In this document: positions 58,449-64,000 of the stretch, piece by piece
Numbering within the stretch: position 1 is the stretch's first letter
Layout: each line of letters opens with the position of its first letter
Source: JAWWPY01 sp964412845
Lineage (GTDB): Bacteria; Actinomycetota; Actinomycetes; Streptosporangiales; Streptosporangiaceae
Direction of reading: 5' to 3'
Length of the DNA stretch: 64,000 nucleotides
Assembly (NCBI GenBank): GCA_964412845.1
Contig: CAYPQM010000011.1
Coordinates: forward strand, 1 to 64,000
Made by a program: the position numbers and the translations under genes
The notes under the pieces: generated by a model
Database searches by the model: none
What the model saw: only the letters and a program-made list of their open reading frames with translations
What the model was told of the DNA's origin: nothing

Positions 58449-60028
58449 GCTGCTCTCACTCCGGGAAATATGACGCGGCTTACGACCGCGAGGTTGAGCA
58501 AGCCGAAGAACATCAGGACGGCGAACTGCGGAGAGCCCAGGGTCACCGTCCGCCAGATGGCCAGTACCGTCCAGAGCACGGCCATGCCGCCGCTCCACCC
58601 GGTGACCCAGATCCGGAAGCGCCGCAGCGCACTGCCTGGTGTCCGGGTCGGATGCCAGCTCATCGTCTTACCCCGGGCGCTGTCATAGATGGCAAAGACA
58701 TGCGCCCAGCCACGGGCGATCCCCAGCGGCCAGACCGACGGCCCATAGCTGGAGTTATGCCACAGGGGGTAGAGGACGAGCCCGGTGAGCATAGCTGGCA
58801 AGAGGATGACGAAGTTCCGCAGCTGGACCTGGCCGGGGAGGGCGGCGAGCATGACTACCGGGATGATCGGCCCGAAGAACGTCAGGAGGCCGGTGTAGGC
58901 GTAATAGCAGAACCCGGAGACGTAGGTGAGCCGGGCCGGGATTGTCATCGGTACGGACCACAGCCGGCGTGAGAACACGATGCCGGCGTTCCCGGTGCAC
59001 CACCGGTACTGCTGGCGCACGAAGGCGTCGAGGTTGTCGGGGCAGATCCCGGTCGACAGCACGACCGGCAGGTAGACCATCGACCAGCCGGCCCGGCGCA
59101 CGTCAAGACCGGTGTGCACGTCCTCGGCGTAGGGGATGAGCGTCGGGCCGCCCTGCGGCTCGAGTGCGGCCCGGCGGTAGACAGCGGAGGTCCCAACGCA
59201 GATGGCCGCGCCGAAGCGATCGCGGGCGACCTGGATCGACCGGTAGAACACCTCCTGGATCGCGCCCGCGGAATTCTCGATCCACGTCTGCCTGGTGCTG
59301 CCCCGGAAGAACTGCGGCGTCTGGACGATGGCGATCGCCGGGTCGTCCAGGTAGGGCAGCGTCTCGGTGAGGAAGTCGGGCCGCGGCGCGAAGTCGGCAT
59401 CCAGGATGACCAGGTATTCGCCGTCGGTGCGCGCGAAGGCATAGCGCAGGTTGCCGCTCTTCTTGCAGGCGCGCTGATCGGGTCGCCGGATGTAGCGGAA
59501 GCCGAGGGACTCGGACATCGAACGGGCCTCGTCGGATGGCCCGTCGTCCAGGACGTAGGCCTGAGCTGGCCCGCCGTAGTCCGCGACGAGATCGGCCACG
59601 GCATTCCAGGTGTTGCGGAGCACTTCGAGCGGCTCACCGCAGATCGGCAGGTAGATATCCACGCTCGGATAGCTCGGCGGCTGCCAGGCCTGGATGCGCC
59701 CCTGGTGCGCGGCCAGGTCAAACCCGCGGCCGGTGAAGTTCACCGGCAGGCTGATCGCCTGGTAGATGAAGTACGTGGCGGTGAAGGCCATGAATGGCCA
59801 AGGCACCGGGTCATGTATCTCGAACCTGACCTGGCTGACGATGATGCAGGCCGCGCTAATGACGAGGGTGGCCGCCAAGTACGGCAGGTTCCGGGCGGCA
59901 TAGGCGTACTTCTCGTTGTCATCCGGGGGCGCGGGGAGAACCACGCAGGCTTGGCGGCGGCGCCACCAGGCTCCGGCGCTGACCGCCCGTCCCGGTGGAT
60001 CCAGTGCTGCTTGCCTGATGATGCTCAC
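58445..60028 (-). CDS. Cellulose-synthase-like processive GT2, copy 1
   Basis: The 527-residue inner-membrane enzyme has two N-terminal helices, a GT-A domain and five or six C-terminal helices. Catalytic motifs are DDGPSDE, the DAD of VILDADFAPRPDF, an acidic AEDVHTG in place of TED, and the QxxRW motif in QQYRWCTGNAGIVF. It should polymerise a beta-linked glycan and translocate it. No PilZ domain and no BcsB-type partner are seen. The start is GTG 60028, overlapping the 60-residue ORF by GTGA. Confidence 0.88.
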   Translation of the reverse strand: MSIIRQAALDPPGRAVSAGAWWRRRQACVVLPAPPDDNEKYAYAARNLPYLAATLVISAACIIVSQVRFEIHDPVPWPFMAFTATYFIYQAISLPVNFTGRGFDLAAHQGRIQAWQPPSYPSVDIYLPICGEPLEVLRNTWNAVADLVADYGGPAQAYVLDDGPSDEARSMSESLGFRYIRRPDQRACKKSGNLRYAFARTDGEYLVILDADFAPRPDFLTETLPYLDDPAIAIVQTPQFFRGSTRQTWIENSAGAIQEVFYRSIQVARDRFGAAICVGTSAVYRRAALEPQGGPTLIPYAEDVHTGLDVRRAGWSMVYLPVVLSTGICPDNLDAFVRQQYRWCTGNAGIVFSRRLWSVPMTIPARLTYVSGFCYYAYTGLLTFFGPIIPVVMLAALPGQVQLRNFVILLPAMLTGLVLYPLWHNSSYGPSVWPLGIARGWAHVFAIYDSARGKTMSWHPTRTPGSALRRFRIWVTGWSGGMAVLWTVLAIWRTVTLGSPQFAVLMFFGLLNLAVVSRVIFPGVRAA

Positions 60029-60207
60029 CGGCGCGGCTCGTATCGCCAGATCACATATGAACCCTTGCTGTCGCCGGAGATACGCCGCCCAGCGCGGAAG
60101 CCCTGCACCGGCCGTGGCGTCCCGATCCGGTCCCCCCAGATATGGCTACCGCATATGAAAAGGTACTGTCCTATTCGCGCAAGCGGGAAGCATTTGCTGA
60201 TTTTCAC
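60025..60207 (-). CDS. 60-residue ORF coupled on both sides, unknown function
   Basis: GTG 60207 overlaps the stop of GH26-like copy 2 (GTGA) and the stop overlaps the GT2 copy 1 start (GTGA). The product begins VKISKCFPLARIGQYLFICG and ends SYVIWRYEPRR; it is basic, with one short hydrophobic stretch. Its last residues (YVIWRYE) faintly recall those of the truncated gene at the right edge (FRIWVRE), which also precedes a GT2 gene. It may be the remnant of that larger gene or a genuine small partner. Function unknown. Confidence 0.55.
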   Translation of the reverse strand: MKISKCFPLARIGQYLFICGSHIWGDRIGTPRPVQGFRAGRRISGDSKGSYVIWRYEPRR

Positions 60208-61154
60208 GACGCAGGTCTCTTGAACGTCTTGGCGCCCCGGGCGAACGCGGCGATAGCCGTGGGGCTGCTCAGGCGCCAGTCTCCCATCCGGTTGGCGTCG
60301 AACCACACGAGCCCCAGCAGCCCATAAGAGCGAATACCAGTGAACAGGTCGGCGATCTTTTCTGGCTGGCCGGCGGCAGGCGTTGCGCCTGTCTCGGAGA
60401 TGAGTATCGGGTTCAGTGTCAGCGCGCGCACGGCCTTGATGGTCGGCCCGAACAAGGAAGCGAACGTCCAGGACCGTGCGTTGTAGTAGCCGTCAATTCC
60501 CACCCAGGTCACATACGAACTCCCCGGCCACCAGGCGGCCGGGGAGGGAATGCCGGCCTGCGTGTCGATGACATTGATCGTCCACAGCCAGGTCACATTG
60601 CCGGCCGCCTGCTGCCGGAACACGGTGACAATGTGCCGCCAGGCGGCCACGAACTCTGCGGGGGATGTGTGCCGGTGGCCCCACGAATACCAATCCCCGT
60701 TCATCTCATGGCCGAAGGACAAGATCACCCGGCTCCCGAAAGCCTTGACCGCTGAGGCGTAGGAGCGCAAGTAGGCGTCATATTGCCCTGATGCGATGGC
60801 GGCCACGCTGACGTCGCTCGGATCGATCTGCACGAGCGGCACCGCTTTGTGCCTGACTGCCGCGGCAGCGAAGCTAGCCTGGAACGGCTCGTACCAGCCG
60901 CTGTAGTACACGACCACACCTGGCTTGACCCCGGTGGCCGCGGCGAATGCGGTCAGCCCGGAGTATGACTCAGGTACCCCGGGCTCATATACCCCGAGGT
61001 AGGCCTCTGGCGTGCGCGGGAGAGTGGCCCGCTGCGGCGCGGCTGGGTCTGCGGATTTGCCGGGCACTGATCTGCCGCCCAAGCCGGTGGCCACGGTGAT
61101 CGCAACCGCAACAATGATTGCTGCCCCGATAGCCACGATCCACCTGAGCTTCAC
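60204..61154 (-). CDS. Membrane-anchored GH26-like glycoside hydrolase, copy 2
   Basis: The 316-residue protein starts VKLRWIVAIGAAIIVAVAIT, a signal anchor. GH26 residues are present: acid/base Glu in SFGHEMNGDWYSWGHR and nucleophile in LISETGATPAAG. GTG 61154 has a near-ideal AAAGGAG six bases upstream; ATG 61226 is a weaker alternative that adds 24 polar residues. The C-terminal third is nearly the same as copy 3 at DNA level, showing recent tandem duplication. No start overlap with copy 3; 127 bases lie between them. Confidence 0.83.
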   Translation of the reverse strand: MKLRWIVAIGAAIIVAVAITVATGLGGRSVPGKSADPAAPQRATLPRTPEAYLGVYEPGVPESYSGLTAFAAATGVKPGVVVYYSGWYEPFQASFAAAAVRHKAVPLVQIDPSDVSVAAIASGQYDAYLRSYASAVKAFGSRVILSFGHEMNGDWYSWGHRHTSPAEFVAAWRHIVTVFRQQAAGNVTWLWTINVIDTQAGIPSPAAWWPGSSYVTWVGIDGYYNARSWTFASLFGPTIKAVRALTLNPILISETGATPAAGQPEKIADLFTGIRSYGLLGLVWFDANRMGDWRLSSPTAIAAFARGAKTFKRPAS

Positions 61155-61281
61155 CCGGTTGCTCCTTTCCCCGCCCTGACTGTCATCCGGGGCCGTAGTA
61201 CCCCTGACCGCGGTGCTTCGCGTCATTGCTCAACGTCCCAGGCGGGTACGGCGCTGAGCATGATGAAGCGCGGCAGATTAT

Positions 61282-62346
61282 TCATGACGCAGGTCCCTTG
61301 AACGTCTTGGCGCCACGAGCGAATGCCGCGATTGCCGCGGGGCTCCTGAGGCGCCAATCCTGGACCCCGTTGGCATCGAACCACACAAACCCCAGCAGCC
61401 CATACGAGCGAATGCCTGTGAACAGGTCAGTGATCTTCGCCGGCTGGCCCGCGGCAGGCGACGCGCCCGTCTCGGAAATGAGTACCGGATCGAGGGTCAG
61501 CGAGCGTATGGCTTTGATGGTCGGCCCGAACAAGGAAACAAACTTCCATGACGACTTGAGGTAGTAGCCGTCAATTCCTACCCAGGTCACATACGAACTG
61601 CCCGGCCACCAGGGGGCCGGGGAGGGAATGCCCCCCCGCGTATCGATGATGTTGACCGTCCACAGCCAGGTCACGTCGTCGGCGCCCTGCTGCCGGAACA
61701 CGGTGACAATGTGCCGCCAGGCGGCCACGAACACCGCTGGGGGCGTGTGCCGGTGGCCCCAGGAGTACCAATACCCGTTCATCTCATGGCCGAAGCCGAT
61801 GATGACGCCCCGGTCAGTCTTCGCGCCATAGCGGGCCACGTTGGTGGCAAAGGTCTCCAGGTAGGTGTCGAACCGGCCCTTGACGATCGCCGTCAGGTTG
61901 ACGCCGGACGGTTCCATCTGGATAAACGGGACGGCACCGGTGTCTGTCACCTTGACGGCGAATGCGGACCGGAATTTCTCATACCAGCCGCTGTAGTAGA
62001 GCGCGACATTTGGCCGTACGCCGGTGACGTGCGTGAAGGACTCGATCGGCGCGTAGCTGTCGGGCACACCCTTGGCGAAGGCTCCCAGGTAGGACGCAGG
62101 CTGGGCGGGCAGGGTAATCCGCACCGGATGATGGCTGTACGTTCCGATCGCAGGCGTCCCTTCACCTGACGACGGTCCGGGGCCAATCGGGGCGGTAACC
62201 CTCGTCACGGCGACCGTGACGAGGGCCACCGCAACCACCACGCATGCGCCGATGACGACCGCGCGGATGCGCCGGCTTGGGTGACGGCCTGGTTGCGGTG
62301 GCCCCGGAGGCCAGGGCACGGACGGCTCCGGCGGCGGAATGGTCAT
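61282..62346 (-). CDS. Membrane-anchored GH26-like glycoside hydrolase, copy 3
   Basis: The 354-residue protein has a cytoplasmic proline-rich N-terminus (MTIPPPEPSVPWPPGPPQPG), a membrane helix (AVVIGACVVVAVALVTVAVT) and a GH26-like domain with GFGHEMNGYWYSWGHRH and LISETGASPAAG. It differs from copy 2 mainly in the N-terminal tail. ATG 62346 overlaps the stop of GT2 copy 2 (ATGA), repeating the synthase-hydrolase coupling seen at 58.4 kb. Confidence 0.84.
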   Translation of the reverse strand: MTIPPPEPSVPWPPGPPQPGRHPSRRIRAVVIGACVVVAVALVTVAVTRVTAPIGPGPSSGEGTPAIGTYSHHPVRITLPAQPASYLGAFAKGVPDSYAPIESFTHVTGVRPNVALYYSGWYEKFRSAFAVKVTDTGAVPFIQMEPSGVNLTAIVKGRFDTYLETFATNVARYGAKTDRGVIIGFGHEMNGYWYSWGHRHTPPAVFVAAWRHIVTVFRQQGADDVTWLWTVNIIDTRGGIPSPAPWWPGSSYVTWVGIDGYYLKSSWKFVSLFGPTIKAIRSLTLDPVLISETGASPAAGQPAKITDLFTGIRSYGLLGFVWFDANGVQDWRLRSPAAIAAFARGAKTFKGPAS

Positions 62347-63890
62347 GCAGCCTTCCTTCCGGGGAAGATCAGCCGGCCGACGATGAGCGTGTTGAGGATC
62401 CCGAACACAGCCACGACGCCGAACCTGAGCGAGCCGGTCTGCTCGATGCGCCAGGCGGCAAGGCCGAGCCATGCAACGGCCAAGGTGCCGTTCCACAAGG
62501 TAACGCCCCACCAGAAGCGTCTGGTCGCATCGCCTGGCCCGCGTGTTGGCTGCCAGGACATGACCTTGCCGCGCGAATAGTCCCAGATCGCGAGCACCTG
62601 GGCCCATCCCACGGCGATAGCCAGGGGCCAGATCCGGGGGCTGTAGGGCGCGTTATGCCACAGCGGGTACAACACCGTGCCCGTGATCACAGCTGGGATC
62701 AGCAGGAGGGCGTTGCGGAGCCGGATCTCATTGGGCAGGAACGCGAGCAGGGTAATCGGGATCAACGGCAGGATCAGGGTTCGCAGCGCCGTGGTGAGGT
62801 TCCACAACCATCCGGCGATGTAGGGCAGCCGCGCTGTCCACGGCATCTGGACCCGCCACATGTGCCGGGTCCAGATCAAGGAGGTCGCTCCGCAACACCA
62901 TCGGTATTGCTGGCGCATGAACGCGTCGAGAGTGGAGGGGCAGATACCGGCCGCCAGGGGAATGGGCAGGTAGGTGAGTTGGTACCCGTAATAGCGCATG
63001 TCGAGGCCGGTATGCGAATCCTCCGCGTATGGGATCTCGGTAAACCCGCGGCACGGCTCGAGCGCAGCCCTGCGGTAGACAGCGTTGGAACCAACGCACA
63101 GCGCGGAGCCGAACCGATCACGCGACACCTGCACCGCCCGGTAGAACACCTCCAGCGTCGGGCTGGCGGCCCGCTCGACCCAGGCTTGCCGGGGGCTTAC
63201 CCGGAAAAATTGGGGAGTCTGCACAATCCCGATAGCCGGGTCGCTCATGTAGGGGAGTGTCTCTGCCAGAAAGTCCGCTCGCGGCCGGAAATCAGCATCG
63301 AAGATCACAATGTGCTCGCCACCGGTGCGCTCGAATGCATAGTTGAGGTTTCCGGCCTTCTTGTGCTGGCGCTGGTTCGGCCGCCGCACATAAACAAATC
63401 CAAATGACGGGGCAAGCGCCATCGCGTCGTCGCTTGGCCCGTCATCCAGGACGTAAGCGTGCGCGTTGCCGGGATACGCCTGGATCAGCTCGAAGACGCC
63501 GATCCAGGTGTTGCGGAGCACCTCCACCGGCTCGCCGCAGATCGGCAGAAAGATATCCACCTTGGGATAGCGGCGCGGGTGCCATTCTCTGACGCGCGCC
63601 TCGTGTGCGGCCAGGTTGAAGCTGCGGCCGGCAAAGTTTACCGGCAGGCTCACAGCCTGATAAGCAAGGTAGAGCATCGTGTAGCCAGCGAAGGCAAGCA
63701 TGATCGTGTCGCGAAATTCCATCCATGCCTGTGCCACGATTACGCACACCGCGCTGGCAGACAGGGCCGCGGCGAGGAACGGCAGCGAACGCCAAGCGTA
63801 GGAAGACTTCTCGTCGCCATCAGGGGGCGCCGGCAGTACCAGATTGGTATAGCGGTGCCGTCCTTTGGGTGGTGCGGCGGCGGCGGTCAT
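62343..63890 (-). CDS. Cellulose-synthase-like processive GT2, copy 2
   Basis: The 515-residue paralogue of the GT2 at 58.4 kb shares LPAPPDGDEKSSYAWRSLPF with its N-terminus, DDGPSDD, IFDADFRPRADF, AEDSHTG and QQYRWCCGATSLIW. Two N-terminal and about five C-terminal membrane helices are predicted. ATG 63890 overlaps the stop of the gene entering from the right edge (ATGA). It is clearly an independent, intact synthase. Confidence 0.88.
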   Translation of the reverse strand: MTAAAAPPKGRHRYTNLVLPAPPDGDEKSSYAWRSLPFLAAALSASAVCVIVAQAWMEFRDTIMLAFAGYTMLYLAYQAVSLPVNFAGRSFNLAAHEARVREWHPRRYPKVDIFLPICGEPVEVLRNTWIGVFELIQAYPGNAHAYVLDDGPSDDAMALAPSFGFVYVRRPNQRQHKKAGNLNYAFERTGGEHIVIFDADFRPRADFLAETLPYMSDPAIGIVQTPQFFRVSPRQAWVERAASPTLEVFYRAVQVSRDRFGSALCVGSNAVYRRAALEPCRGFTEIPYAEDSHTGLDMRYYGYQLTYLPIPLAAGICPSTLDAFMRQQYRWCCGATSLIWTRHMWRVQMPWTARLPYIAGWLWNLTTALRTLILPLIPITLLAFLPNEIRLRNALLLIPAVITGTVLYPLWHNAPYSPRIWPLAIAVGWAQVLAIWDYSRGKVMSWQPTRGPGDATRRFWWGVTLWNGTLAVAWLGLAAWRIEQTGSLRFGVVAVFGILNTLIVGRLIFPGRKAA

Positions 63891-64000
63891 CCCGAGTTCT
63901 CGCGGACCCAGATCCGAAACGCGCTGTGCAGTCCGGCAGCCCTGTAGGGCAGCGTTGCGACTAGCTTGTAACCACCGTAGGAGCGGATGTCCTGGCTGAT
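63887..64000 (-). CDS. C-terminal end of an unidentified gene (cut by window edge)
   Basis: Only the last 37 residues are visible: an open frame through YGGYKLVATLPYRAAGLHSA and FRIWVRENSG to a TGA that overlaps the GT2 start. The end is reminiscent of soluble C-termini of GT-C membrane glycosyltransferases, but too little is seen to name it. It belongs to the same operon as the GT2 and GH26-like genes. Confidence 0.6.
   Translation of the reverse strand: MSQDIRSYGGYKLVATLPYRAAGLHSAFRIWVRENSG

Noticed and set aside
1..64000. tRNA, rRNA, tmRNA or transposase genes
   Set aside because: No cloverleaf-like or IS-like sequence was recognised by eye in the intergenic gaps; a covariance-model scan was not possible here.

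Overview
The window is high-GC DNA from an actinobacterium. Lineage markers are a WhiB regulator, Lsr2, a SARP/AfsR-type regulator, OpcA, an actinobacterial tkt-tal-pgi-zwf-opcA-pgl operon and a SufR-led suf operon. Genes are dense, GTG starts are common and many neighbours overlap by 1-4 bases. No rRNA, tRNA, insertion sequence, phage gene or CRISPR array was recognised. The gene set fits Streptomycetales, Streptosporangiales and relatives; I cannot place it more finely.

Layout. 0-2.2 kb: start of a glycogen debranching enzyme (cut by the window edge) and an AidB-like acyl-CoA dehydrogenase. 2.4-6.3 kb: assimilatory sulfate reduction operon (sirA, a 53-residue CxxC protein, cysH, cbiX), preceded by a 28-residue leader peptide of the type found upstream of actinobacterial sulfur genes. 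6.6-13.1 kb: small regulatory and membrane genes (WhiB, a tyrosine-rich repeat protein, Lsr2, MscS-type channel, acetate transporter, an RCK/TrkA protein with a degenerate pore, a DUF1707 protein). 13.3-25.4 kb: a surface polysaccharide cluster with an ABC-2 export permease, four glycosyltransferase genes, a UDP-sugar dehydrogenase and a GT-C membrane protein. 25.3-33.6 kb: pentose phosphate operon. 33.8-38.8 kb: PrsW-type protease, heme A synthase ctaA, an EamA exporter and a two-gene ABC exporter.

38.9-50.6 kb is an accessory block between the ABC exporter and suf, two segments that I recall as close neighbours in Streptomyces. It holds a secreted GH12 endoglucanase with CBM2, a gamma-glutamylation catabolic operon (glutamine-synthetase-like ligase, aldehyde dehydrogenase, SDR, class I amidotransferase, APC permease, divergent FadR-type regulator) probably for ethanolamine or polyamines, two secreted proteins and a C-terminally truncated SARP/NB-ARC regulator. 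50.6-57.5 kb: complete suf operon sufR-B-D-Rieske-C-S-U-T behind an IdeR/DtxR-like iron box and an ACACT-N5-TGTGA SufR-type site.

57.5-64 kb is the least conventional part: one minus-strand operon with two cellulose-synthase-like GT2 synthases, each overlapping by 4 bases a membrane-anchored GH26-like hydrolase, a third GH26-like copy from recent tandem duplication, a coupled 60-residue ORF and the tail of one more gene entering from the right edge. It looks like a synthase-plus-hydrolase system for an extracellular beta-glycan and is my best candidate for a poorly described system.
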